From NCBI GenBank assembly GCA_937901085.1, contig CALCHQ010000104.1:1-64000 (forward strand): DNA of 64,000 nucleotides. The letters are read 5' to 3'. This document shows positions 54,201-61,082 of this stretch, one piece after another. Source of the DNA: an uncultured Verrucomicrobiales bacterium. Lineage in GTDB: Bacteria; Verrucomicrobiota; Verrucomicrobiia; Verrucomicrobiales; Akkermansiaceae. Within the stretch, counting starts at the first letter, position 1, and every line of letters starts with the position of its first letter. Under the pieces are notes generated by a model. That model worked only from the letters and a program-made list of their open reading frames with translations. It searched no databases and was not told the origin of the DNA. Both the position numbers and the translations under genes were made by a program.

Positions 54201-54262
54201 GCGATAACCGCAAAGCGATTATCAACCTACTCAAGAAACACGGCGCTCGCGGTGGTAAGTAA
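51254..54262 (+). CDS. DUF805 membrane protein fused to ankyrin repeats (1,002 residues)
   Basis: An Ala/Pro/Thr-rich cytoplasmic start (about 38-88) is followed by a DUF805 domain (about 95-225: FNGRASRSEFWYMALANF, RRLHDTGKAWTYLL). One more transmembrane segment lies near 249-267. Many ankyrin-like repeats (about 300-870 and again 940-1000) follow, e.g. TPLMLAADRGNEEAIKLLLE. A helical non-ankyrin stretch (about 570-680) interrupts them. Ankyrin arrays bind proteins. Which side of the membrane they face depends on the number of segments (four would put N and C on the same side). Paralogue of the gene at 54682. Confidence 0.88.
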   Translation: MNKQEQLNDATQPEMTPEMEKMVAAAVAKALAEKVAAPAKPSTPDETPTPATPATPATPSIPTATPEPSPAPAGGPATQPSPAMGIPGKWGMGSAFKACMKRYTKFNGRASRSEFWYMALANFIIVSVLEVLMTLACVACFYGGAGTVIPMALFMVIIMLYNLFMTIPGLALCVRRLHDTGKAWTYLLMYLIPIAGPIILLIALCSPSGPANRFGEAPDMLPGDDEQMPTFVDKLAAPLRNPVKTAQISGIAAAALAVLGALYFFIFVRTNPMKELYKEGKLAQLDNDWNSPEPEQEFNKHVRAYLDKEADITTHPYIANLLAISIQKDFTVPVEIIEELVDRGADLNAKSTLLSKSESPWVQAVIKGDVAILDYLAAAGAQKDETDSAGKPVLMRAIEKGDAEMLRALVRHGMNPNATVKQGSIIMYAIVQNKPDMVQLLMELGADINSNAAGGTALDCAYVSNAPESVEILRKANGATTPDILIDTLYKSIRRNNDSQLKLLLGAGLPLNDGSASHDNYTPLMLAADRGNEEAIKLLLEAGADPKATTKDAQGNDQSALSIAAGKSNLNVRALLGDEKAIKLKELLSNVKKLSIEEAVELLEKCEIVDEFATGKMVTDWLGNSSYVTTQKDISENFMYNYKLCKEGQKKIQDFGFPVDIYRCWEVSGSKHLPKEALIAFIIEGSSLNFYYTINDSQWYALDYAVWNGHTDIAHILLASGASVKQGHPMYLAAKRGNVEMFKLLQEYGADINAATIQKKPKAKNDWLTPLMAAVEKVDANAINFLLQNGADINQANDLGNTALHIASQNLLCPSEIIELLVKNGADMYKKNNEGKDTYECTNAFSSRIRSVLINLGYKKSAPAQTQITEQPKMEEATASSSGSSSISAEAFEKLTPLYDRLARLKCKEAYSALCQKNLLMLLDRIREGGDINMTTEETKGSAAIHYACSLGSLSITTWLLENGADPNLKTAKGADPITCVGSDNRKAIINLLKKHGARGGK

Positions 54263-54279
54263 ATAAGCTACAACACCAC

Positions 54280-54323
54280 ATGCAGGGTAGAGAATCAATA
54301 TCTCTACCCTGCATTTCTTTTCT
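54280..54323 (+). terminator. Terminator after the first DUF805-ankyrin gene
   Basis: Perfect 14-bp stem (54280-54293 with 54301-54314), 7-base loop, then TTCTTTTCTT. Confidence 0.88.
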
Positions 54324-54324
54324 T

Positions 54325-54379
54325 CAGAACAGGATTGCAATCCATGATGGGGCACGGCAGCGTGTCAAACATGCCCCGC
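54325..54379 (+). pseudogene. Decayed fragment related to the downstream flank of the second ankyrin gene
   Basis: 54345-54379 matches 57068-57102, inside the 66-residue membrane protein gene, at 29 of 35 positions with no gaps. 54325-54343 matches 56954-56972, in the terminator loop of the second ankyrin gene, at 17 of 19. It looks like a shortened, non-coding copy left by the duplication that produced the two ankyrin genes. The function, if any, may be only structural: GGGGC and GCCCC can pair. Confidence 0.5.
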
Positions 54380-54407
54380 AATCCAATTCATCCGTTTCAA
54401 TTTTTGC

Positions 54408-54681
54408 TTGACATATTCTCTTTATAAATATACTTCTCATATGGAGAAGATGCAAATTTCCCCTTAGTCCTGTTCATAACGAACAACAAAGAAAATGATG
54501 CCGTCCCATGCAGCCATGCTCATGGCATCCTGCACGGTTTAGAATAACGAGATAGAGAACAACTAGGATACACTCCGAAATCCGTTTTCTCTATCTGGCC
54601 CACGCGTCACAGAAGAGACTTAGAAAGAACTCTCGAAGCATTAAAAGTCAAACATTTGAACAACCAACCACTGCCATTATT
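54408..54681 (+). promoter_or_regulatory. Promoter and structured leader of the second DUF805-ankyrin gene
   Basis: TTGACA (54408-54413), 15-base spacer, TATACT (54429-54434). About 240 bases of leader follow, with no ORF. One stem pairs 54497-54502 with 54524-54529. A second, perfect 10-bp stem pairs 54550-54559 with 54587-54596 around a 27-base loop. This occupies most of the 419-base gap 54263-54681. It could be a regulatory leader or a small RNA; no known riboswitch class fits. Confidence 0.4.
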
Positions 54682-56913
54682 ATGGAAACAGAAACAACAA
54701 CAAAACAAGTCACATGGGGAATCAAAGCAGCCCTTATGAGTATTCTTTGCCGCTGCTTCGATTTTAGAGGGAGAGCTTCGCGCTCAGAGTTCTGGTATGC
54801 TTATCTGGGCGGTGCCATCATTTCCACTGTAACCTCACTGATTACCGGATTAGGCGTATGGCTCATCATCTACACAGAAGAGACCGTGTGCGATTATACA
54901 CTGGTTATCCCCGCGTGGTTGTTAACCATTACCGGTGCAATAGCCACGCTGCTATATGCACTACTGTTCATGATTCCATACTGGGCAGTCTTCATCAGGC
55001 GTCTGCACGATACCGGACGCAGTTGGAAATCGCTTCTCTACCTGCTTATCCCATTCAACATTGGCCAAATCATTCTTCTGGTGTTTCTTATACAGGCCTC
55101 TCGTGAGGCTAACCAATATGGAGAACGAGCTGCAGCCCCCTCTGGAGAGAACGAAAAAATGCCTAAGTTTATAGGAGCGGTAATCATGCCGCTCACCCGC
55201 TTGTGGAGTCTTTTGTGCCGTAAGCCCGTGCATTCAGCCATCACAGTTGCCGGAGTCGCAGGCTTGTATACAGCAGGAGCGGCGGCACTGTCTAATACCG
55301 ATTATCTGGGCTCACTCATTGAAAAGGAGTTGAGATATCAGAATTACAATGGCGCAGATAGCCTCCGCTACCACTACAAGCAATATCTTCGCACAGGCGA
55401 GTTCCATGATGCCATTCTGCCCCACCTTCTTTATGCATGCGGGTGCGATAATGTGCCGCTTGACATCATTAAAACCCTAGTCGAGAATGGGGCTAATGTG
55501 AACGCGAGATATGGAGAGTACTCTTCCTTCGAGCTGAAAAATGAAAAGGTATCGAGCGCAAGTGCCTGGGAAATTGCTTGTATCTGGGGCAGAATCGATC
55601 TGATAGATTATCTTGCCTCTGTTAATGCGAAAAAAACAGAAGCCCCCAGGTACCCAGACTATGGTGTAAAAGATGAACACAAGAAAACATTTCTTACGAT
55701 GGCTAGCAGCAACCCGGCACTCACGGAAGCACTGCTCAGACATGGGTTAAATGTCAATGCTCCGAAATATGAAAAAGGAGAGAGTCCCTTGATGTGTGCC
55801 AATTACGAAACTGCAAAATTGCTGATAACGGCAGGAGCAGATGTCAATTACCATATGCGCAAGTATGGTAACGGAGGATATGTATACAGAAACGCGCTGG
55901 ATAGAGAATTGCAAATTACACCCACAGATGTCAAAAAAATGGAACTGCTTATTGAGCATGGAGCCAAGTTCTCAAAGCCCATTGATGCAGAAACCATGCT
56001 GTACCACACGTCGTATCCCGAGACCATGGCATTCCTTATCAAGCACGGTGGCGATATTAATGCTATACATGTCATCAAAAGGGAAGGATACGGTTATTCC
56101 TCATCAGAAAAAGTGCTCTATATCACCCCGCTGCTGAGGGCTATTTCCCAGGATTATGAAGAATCGGTGGAGTTTCTTCTCAACAATGGAGCAGATGTAC
56201 ATTTAAAAACACCACAGGGAGTAAGCGCGGCAAGTCTGCTGCCCGAAATCACTAATCCGACCATCAAAAAACTGATCAAAAAGGCCATAGAGGACCAGAA
56301 ACAAGCCCCTGCTCCGGCACAAATACCGGCTGCAACACCTGCCCCTGAACCGGCAGAAACACAAACACCGGCACCCTTGGCTGAACCTGCCGAAACACCG
56401 GCGGTAACACCTGCCCCCGAACCGGCAGAAACACCTGCACCGGCACCCCAGAATATAGACTCCACGAATCTGCACGAGGCTGTTAAGGCAGGAAAACCAT
56501 CTCTTGTAAAAGCAGCACTTGCCCAGACATCCAATCTGGAAATACGAGATGCAGAAGACCACACCGCATTGATGGTGGCAGCACTGGAAGACCGTTCCAC
56601 CTCTGCACGTCTTCTGATACAGGCAGGAGCAGATGTCAATGCCAGATCTCAGCAATACGGCACAACGGTGCTGATGATGGCCGCCATGAAGGGATACAAC
56701 GAGGTTGTAGCCGAACTGCTGGCCGCTGGAGCCAAGGTAAACGAAACCAACAAATCCAAGTATACTGCGCTCATGCTGGCCGCCCGCGGAAATCATAAAA
56801 CCGTGATTCAGCAGCTGCTTAAAGCCGGTGCCAGAAAAGGAATGAAAGACAGTAGCGGAAAGAAAGCCGTTGACCATGCAACATCCTCTGATGTAAAACG
56901 GCTTCTTCGTTAA
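54682..56913 (+). CDS. DUF805 membrane protein fused to ankyrin repeats (743 residues)
   Basis: DUF805 domain at residues 20-150 (FRGRASRSEFWYAYLGGA, RRLHDTGRSWKSLLYLLIPF), with transmembrane segments near 42-66, 78-104 and 115-138. A further hydrophobic segment lies near 185-203. Ankyrin repeats (about 225-525), an Ala/Pro/Glu/Thr repeat linker (about 530-590, APEPAET units) and a second ankyrin block (about 595-743) follow. Same plan as the 1,002-residue protein but without the Pro-rich N-terminus. Gene pair and 3' flanks point to duplication. Function unknown. Confidence 0.88.
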   Translation: METETTTKQVTWGIKAALMSILCRCFDFRGRASRSEFWYAYLGGAIISTVTSLITGLGVWLIIYTEETVCDYTLVIPAWLLTITGAIATLLYALLFMIPYWAVFIRRLHDTGRSWKSLLYLLIPFNIGQIILLVFLIQASREANQYGERAAAPSGENEKMPKFIGAVIMPLTRLWSLLCRKPVHSAITVAGVAGLYTAGAAALSNTDYLGSLIEKELRYQNYNGADSLRYHYKQYLRTGEFHDAILPHLLYACGCDNVPLDIIKTLVENGANVNARYGEYSSFELKNEKVSSASAWEIACIWGRIDLIDYLASVNAKKTEAPRYPDYGVKDEHKKTFLTMASSNPALTEALLRHGLNVNAPKYEKGESPLMCANYETAKLLITAGADVNYHMRKYGNGGYVYRNALDRELQITPTDVKKMELLIEHGAKFSKPIDAETMLYHTSYPETMAFLIKHGGDINAIHVIKREGYGYSSSEKVLYITPLLRAISQDYEESVEFLLNNGADVHLKTPQGVSAASLLPEITNPTIKKLIKKAIEDQKQAPAPAQIPAATPAPEPAETQTPAPLAEPAETPAVTPAPEPAETPAPAPQNIDSTNLHEAVKAGKPSLVKAALAQTSNLEIRDAEDHTALMVAALEDRSTSARLLIQAGADVNARSQQYGTTVLMMAAMKGYNEVVAELLAAGAKVNETNKSKYTALMLAARGNHKTVIQQLLKAGARKGMKDSSGKKAVDHATSSDVKRLLR

Positions 56914-56937
56914 ATAAGATTAGAGAAGAAACCAATC

Positions 56938-56984
56938 CCCGCCCGGTTTGCGCCAGAATAGGATTGCAAGCCGGGCGGGTTTGT
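56938..56984 (+). terminator. Terminator after the second DUF805-ankyrin gene
   Basis: 14-bp GC-rich stem with one G-U pair (56938-56951 with 56966-56979), 14-base loop, TTT. Confidence 0.82.
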
Positions 56985-57006
56985 GGTAGAGTGCCGCTGT
57001 TGCCGC

Positions 57007-57207
57007 ATGAGGGAGGAATTATCAGCGAATGAGGATGTCATCTTCGCCCAGCAGAACCGCAAGGTTGTGATGGGGCGCGGCAGCGTGGTGAATAAGCCCC
57101 GCCAGCTGGTAAGCGCGGGGTGGATTATTTTCCTGTACCTGCTGGCGCTACTGGCGCTGAATGCCTGGCTGCTGCGTCTGCTGGGCTATATCTCACTTCC
57201 GTGGTAA
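57007..57207 (+). CDS. 66-residue single-pass membrane protein
   Basis: Chosen start ATG 57007; the frame is open to 56983, which is inside the terminator. A soluble acidic-to-basic N-terminus (about 1-36) precedes one transmembrane segment (about 38-60, WIIFLYLLALLALNAWLL). No family known. Codons 21-32 correspond to the decayed fragment at 54345-54379, so a related sequence once followed the first ankyrin gene too. Expression is uncertain because the gene lies just after a strong terminator. Confidence 0.5.
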   Translation: MREELSANEDVIFAQQNRKVVMGRGSVVNKPRQLVSAGWIIFLYLLALLALNAWLLRLLGYISLPW

Positions 57208-57214
57208 ACGAACA

Positions 57215-57342
57215 GAAGTGGGAAGTGGAGGGAGGTACGAAGTACGAGGTGGGAAGTACGAAGTATGAATACAGCGCAGGAAGAATAACACTTCGCACCT
57301 CCAACTTCGTACCTCGTACCTCTGCCTGGCGGCAGCCGGGCA
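57215..57342. repeat. Palindromic intergenic repeat, copy A
   Basis: The left half carries imperfect direct repeats of GTACGAAGTA/GTACGAGGTG. The right half (57290-57322) carries their inverted form (ACTTCGTACCTCGTACC), so the whole can fold into a long hairpin. Between them CAGCGCAGGAAGAATAACAC is shared with copy B. The 16-base module CTGGCGGCAGCCGGGC (57326-57341) is also in copy B. A non-coding family like REP/BIME or a miniature element is inferred. Confidence 0.75.
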
Positions 57343-57410
57343 GACAACGCTTGTCAGCTCGCGTGATTTTGATTGACAAGCGTGGGAAATATGCATAAAA
57401 TTGCCGCACC

Positions 57411-57737
57411 ATGAAAAAGAGACTCCGCAAGAAGTATCGCGTTGGTGAGTTCAAGGAACTCTGCTTTGAATTTTCTTTTGGATACAAAGGCGATGTAGCC
57501 GCCGCTGAATGCGAGCAGTTCCTGCACGCTCTCATCGAGGAATGCATCGAAGCCAATGGGCTGGATTGCGAAGGCAGCATCACCGATGACGGCTGCAGCA
57601 TCATCGCTAAGGCGGTGGATCCCACCCAGACCAGCAACGCCCAGCGCGAAGCGGTGAAGGCATGGCTCGAAGCCCGCAGCGATGTGGAACTCAAGAGCTT
57701 CGGTGAACTCCAGGATGCCTGGTACGCCACCTGCTGA
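57411..57737 (+). CDS. YggL-like (DUF469) protein
   Basis: 108 residues. LRKKYRVGEFKELCFEFSF at the N-terminus and KAWLEARSDVELKSFGELQD with the terminal aromatic pair (WY) match E. coli YggL, a small protein that associates with the large ribosomal subunit. Similar length. The role is probably modulation of 50S maturation or stress translation, by homology only. It lies between repeat copy A and citrate synthase. Confidence 0.82.
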   Translation: MKKRLRKKYRVGEFKELCFEFSFGYKGDVAAAECEQFLHALIEECIEANGLDCEGSITDDGCSIIAKAVDPTQTSNAQREAVKAWLEARSDVELKSFGELQDAWYATC

Positions 57738-57811
57738 TTTCCGTTTTTCCCAATCAAGAGCCCCGGCAGGCGGCCTTATAGCCTGCCCCTCTCATTTTTC
57801 AAACTTTCAGC

Positions 57812-58960
57812 ATGAACGAAAACGAACAACAGCCCAAGAAAGATGTCATTTATGCCAAGGGGCTCAAAGGCGTTATCGCCACTGAGACCGGTCTGAGCGA
57901 TGTACGCGGCGAGCAGGGTCACCTGCTTTACTGCGGATACGAGATTGAAGACCTGGTTGACCTCTGCAGCTTCACGGAAATCATCTACCTGCTCCTGAAT
58001 AAGCGGCTGCCCAACCGCGAGGAACTGGCCGGGCTGGAACAACGTCTGCGCAACGACCGCGAACTGCCGCAGCCGATTCTCGATTTCTTCAAGACAGCCA
58101 CCAAGACAGCCCGTCCCATGAGCGCGCTGCGCACGGCCGTCTCCATGCTGGGCATGTATGACGACCGCACCAAGGACCCCAGCCAGATGAAGGAAATCGG
58201 TCTTTCCCTCATTGCGAAGCTGCCCGTCATGGCGGCCTATTACTACCGCATCTGCCAGGGGCTGGAGCTTCCCCCCATCCGCACCGACCTGGGTGAGGCT
58301 GAACACTTCCTGTGGCTGCTGAAAGGCACCGAGCCCGACCCGGCGGAAGCCCACATTCTGGATGTGGCCTACATTCTGCATGCCGACCACGGCATGAATG
58401 CCTCCACCTTCTCGGCACGCGTGACGGCCTCCACGCTGTCCGATATGTATTCGGCCATCACCTCCGCCATCGGTTCCCTGAAAGGCCCGCTGCACGGCGG
58501 TGCCAATGAGGCCGTCATCGAGATGCTCAAGGAAATCGGCGAGGAGGAGAATGTGGAAGAATACATCAACCGCAAGCTGGCCAACAAGGAAAAGATTTTC
58601 GGCATCGGCCACCGCGTCTACAAGACGCTCGACCCCCGCGCCCCTCTTCTGCGCCGCATTGCCATCCGCCTCACCCAGACCATCGGTGAGCCCAAGTGGA
58701 TCCGCATGAGCGACCGTATCGCCAAGATTATGCGTGCCCGCAAGAATCTGAATGCCAACGTGGACTTCTACTCAGCCACGGTGTACTACAGTCTGGGCAT
58801 TCCCACCCGCATGTTCACCACACTCTTTGCCATTGCACGCGTGGCCGGCTGGGTGGCACAGATTCTGGAGCAGCTGGAGGACAACACCCTCTACCGCCCG
58901 CTTGCCGCTTACAAAGGCCCGGACGACCCCCTGCTCGTCCCCATGCTCGACATGCGTTGA
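57812..58960 (+). CDS. Citrate synthase
   Basis: 382 residues, the short bacterial type II-like form that includes 2-methylcitrate synthases. Catalytic residues are His228 in GPLHGGAN, His267 in GIGHRVYK and Asp318 in NVDFYSA. DHGMNASTFSAR is also present. It condenses oxaloacetate with acetyl-CoA; use of propionyl-CoA cannot be excluded. Followed 5 bases later by a terminator, so it is transcribed separately from what follows. Confidence 0.95.
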   Translation: MNENEQQPKKDVIYAKGLKGVIATETGLSDVRGEQGHLLYCGYEIEDLVDLCSFTEIIYLLLNKRLPNREELAGLEQRLRNDRELPQPILDFFKTATKTARPMSALRTAVSMLGMYDDRTKDPSQMKEIGLSLIAKLPVMAAYYYRICQGLELPPIRTDLGEAEHFLWLLKGTEPDPAEAHILDVAYILHADHGMNASTFSARVTASTLSDMYSAITSAIGSLKGPLHGGANEAVIEMLKEIGEEENVEEYINRKLANKEKIFGIGHRVYKTLDPRAPLLRRIAIRLTQTIGEPKWIRMSDRIAKIMRARKNLNANVDFYSATVYYSLGIPTRMFTTLFAIARVAGWVAQILEQLEDNTLYRPLAAYKGPDDPLLVPMLDMR

Positions 58961-58965
58961 TTTTC

Positions 58966-58998
58966 AAAATCCCCGGTTCCTACAAACCGGGGATTTTT
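58966..58998 (+). terminator. Terminator of citrate synthase
   Basis: Perfect 13-bp stem (58966-58978 with 58985-58997), 6-base loop, T-run. The outer A-T pairs make it active in both directions. Confidence 0.92.
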
Positions 58999-58999
58999 A

Positions 59000-59187
59000 G
59001 GTACAAAGTACGAGGTGGGAGGTACGAAGTATGGGGACAGGCAGGCTGCGCCTGCGAAGTGAGATGAAGCAACGCATACTACCCTGGCGGCAGCCGGGCC
59101 GTAAGCCCTGCATTTCAATTTCTGTCTACTGCGCGCACAGCGCAGGAAGAATAACACCCCGTACCTCCAACTTCGTACCTCGTACTT
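59000..59187. repeat. Palindromic intergenic repeat, copy B
   Basis: Same left end (GGTACAAAGTACGAGGTGGG, then GAGGTACGAAGTATG) and right end (CAGCGCAGGAAGAATAACAC, then ACCTCCAACTTCGTACCTCG) as copy A. About 100 extra bases lie in the middle, including the CTGGCGGCAGCCGGGC module (59083-59098). The right end reaches the stop codon of the gene at 59186-60316. Explains the otherwise empty gap after citrate synthase. Confidence 0.75.
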
Positions 59188-60316
59188 ATTCATCTGCCAC
59201 GGTAGTATCCGGCATCGGCTCCGGCTCTGCATATTGCAGATGAGGAGACAAGACAAAGGCCAGATATTGCTCATGCGTGGCATAGAGAGGGAAACGCATC
59301 TGCTGCGCCTCGGCGGAAACAGGGGTGTGGGCCATAGCCCCCTCCGATGCCTGCCAGCCGGGGTCATGAGCCACCACAACGGCTTCTACATAGGAAGCCC
59401 AGGCCAGTTCTGCTTCCTGGAACAAGCGTTTGGAGCGCTCCTGCACCGCCTGGAAATAGCTCATCTCCACCGCACCCGGTAGCGGTACCCCCGCCACCAG
59501 CGCCGCGCCACGCTCTGAACCAAAGCAAAGCTCGACCTGCTGGGCGCAAAGTTTCAGGTACCCCAGCCACAGAGCCGACGCCCGCCCGGCAGACTCAGCG
59601 CGGGCAGCATCGGTATGCGAAACCTCGTGGGCGAGTTCCTGCACCATCAACGGCGTGGACGGTGCTTCCAGGGCAGCATCCTCCTCCACGGCCTCCAAAT
59701 CGACATTGCCCTCCTCTGCCTCACCGCTTTCATGCGTGGGCATATCCTTGGCCTCTTCGTCATCCGGTGTCTGCTCCAGCCCCCAGGGCACGGCATAAAT
59801 GACCGCCTGGAAATCCTGCCGGTACTCGCGCTGCAGCTCAGCCCGGAAATGCGAGGCGCTTTCCGCCACGGTCTCAGCATCCAGAATGCAGGCCGCCATG
59901 CCCAGCTGGGCCATTCCGAAACGCATCTGCGCTTCATAGGAACGCTGCGCGGCCTGCAGAGCAGCATGGGCCGCCTGCCGGATGGCATTCTTTTCGCCCT
60001 CCTCGGCTTCAGCCGAATGCTGCCAGAGATTCAGCACGGCATCCAGTTCCTTGTTCATCGAATCCCAGAACCCCTGTTCCTCCGGAGAAAGCCCGGTATA
60101 CCCCATGCGGGCCGCCTCAATGCGGCGTCTGCAGGCCGTCCGTTCAGCTGCCACCGCACGGCGTTCAGCATCATTGCGGGCCATCCGGGCACGGGCATCC
60201 AGATACGAATTAAACTCCACCAGGCGGTCATCATAAAAACGCCCGGCTGCATCCTCCTGGGCCACGGCCAGAGGAGCCAGGGCAAGAGACAAGAGCATGA
60301 GGGGGAGTTTCCGCAT
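59186..60316 (-). CDS. Secreted helical protein of unknown function
   Basis: 376 residues. Signal peptide MRKLPLMLLSLALAPLAVAQ. The mature chain is largely helical and very rich in Ala, Glu and Arg, with a heptad-like pattern. A Glu-rich acidic stretch lies near 190-225. Two helical halves on either side have similar spacing of Tyr, Cys and Trp, a hint of an internal duplication. No catalytic motif. Its last codon borders repeat copy B, so the repeat may have trimmed or supplied the C-terminus. Divergent from clpP. Confidence 0.68.
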   Translation of the reverse strand: MRKLPLMLLSLALAPLAVAQEDAAGRFYDDRLVEFNSYLDARARMARNDAERRAVAAERTACRRRIEAARMGYTGLSPEEQGFWDSMNKELDAVLNLWQHSAEAEEGEKNAIRQAAHAALQAAQRSYEAQMRFGMAQLGMAACILDAETVAESASHFRAELQREYRQDFQAVIYAVPWGLEQTPDDEEAKDMPTHESGEAEEGNVDLEAVEEDAALEAPSTPLMVQELAHEVSHTDAARAESAGRASALWLGYLKLCAQQVELCFGSERGAALVAGVPLPGAVEMSYFQAVQERSKRLFQEAELAWASYVEAVVVAHDPGWQASEGAMAHTPVSAEAQQMRFPLYATHEQYLAFVLSPHLQYAEPEPMPDTTVADE

Positions 60317-60411
60317 ACGCCAAGTCTACCATACAGCCCTGCCATGGCAAGGAAAAAGCCTGTCTATTTCGCGAATCTGTGGCATACGAGGCCTGATGCC
60401 CCAATTCGCAC

Positions 60412-60440
60412 TTTCCCGCGCACATGCGATGTGCTAGAGT
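60412..60440 (+). promoter_or_regulatory. Promoter of clpP with a palindrome in the spacer
   Basis: TTTCCC (60412-60417), 17-base spacer, TAGAGT (60435-60440), 15 bases before ATG 60456. A perfect 6-bp inverted repeat GCACAT-3-ATGTGC (60420-60434) fills the spacer and could be an operator. Confidence 0.5.
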
Positions 60441-60455
60441 TACCGGTGACACGTT

Positions 60456-61070
60456 ATGGACACCCCGAAAAACTACTACATTCCCACCGTTATCGAGAAA
60501 ACCAGCCAGGGCGAGCGCGCTTATGACATCTATTCCCGCCTGCTGCTGGACCGAGTGATTTTCATTGGCACGGAAATTGACGATACCGTGGCCAATTCGG
60601 TCATCGCCCAGCTGCTTTTCCTGCAGATGACGGACCCGAAGAAGGACATCCATATCTACATCAACTCCCCCGGTGGTTCTGTAACGGCAGGGCTGGCCAT
60701 CTACGACACCATGCAGTTCGTTTCCTGCGATATCAACACCTACTGCATCGGCATTGCCGCCAGTATGGCCTCTGTGCTGCTGGCCGCCGGCACCAAGGGC
60801 AAGCGCTTCTGCCTGCCGAATTCCCATGTGATGATTCACCAGGTGCGCGGTGGTGCCCAGGGCACGGCGGCAGATGTGGAGCGCACCATCAAGTTCATGT
60901 TCAGCCTGGATAAGCGCCTCACGGGCATCCTCTCCCAGCACACCGGCAAGGATTTCGACACCGTGAAGCAGGACCAGGACCGCGATAACTACATGACCGC
61001 CGAGGAATCCCTTGCCTACGGCCTGGTAGACCGCATTCTGGAGCATACCCCGGTGCAGAAGAAGAACTAA
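60456..61070 (+). CDS. clpP: ATP-dependent Clp protease proteolytic subunit
   Basis: 204 residues. Catalytic triad Ser103 (GIAASMASV), His128 (VMIHQV) and Asp177 (DRDNYM). YINSPGGSVTAGLAIYDTMQ is present. It forms the tetradecameric chamber that degrades substrates unfolded by ClpX. It is followed 12 bases later by clpX, and the two share the promoter at 60412-60440. Confidence 0.97.
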   Translation: MDTPKNYYIPTVIEKTSQGERAYDIYSRLLLDRVIFIGTEIDDTVANSVIAQLLFLQMTDPKKDIHIYINSPGGSVTAGLAIYDTMQFVSCDINTYCIGIAASMASVLLAAGTKGKRFCLPNSHVMIHQVRGGAQGTAADVERTIKFMFSLDKRLTGILSQHTGKDFDTVKQDQDRDNYMTAEESLAYGLVDRILEHTPVQKKN

Positions 61071-61082
61071 CCCCGGCCCCAC

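Noticed and set aside
57215..57340. CRISPR-like or tandem-repeat array
   Set aside because: Units are short, imperfect and inverted across a centre, with no spacers or cas genes. Better explained as a palindromic repeat.
58909..59379. Minus-strand ORF across repeat copy B
   Set aside because: It merely reads the palindromic repeat, which gives similar peptides in both copies.
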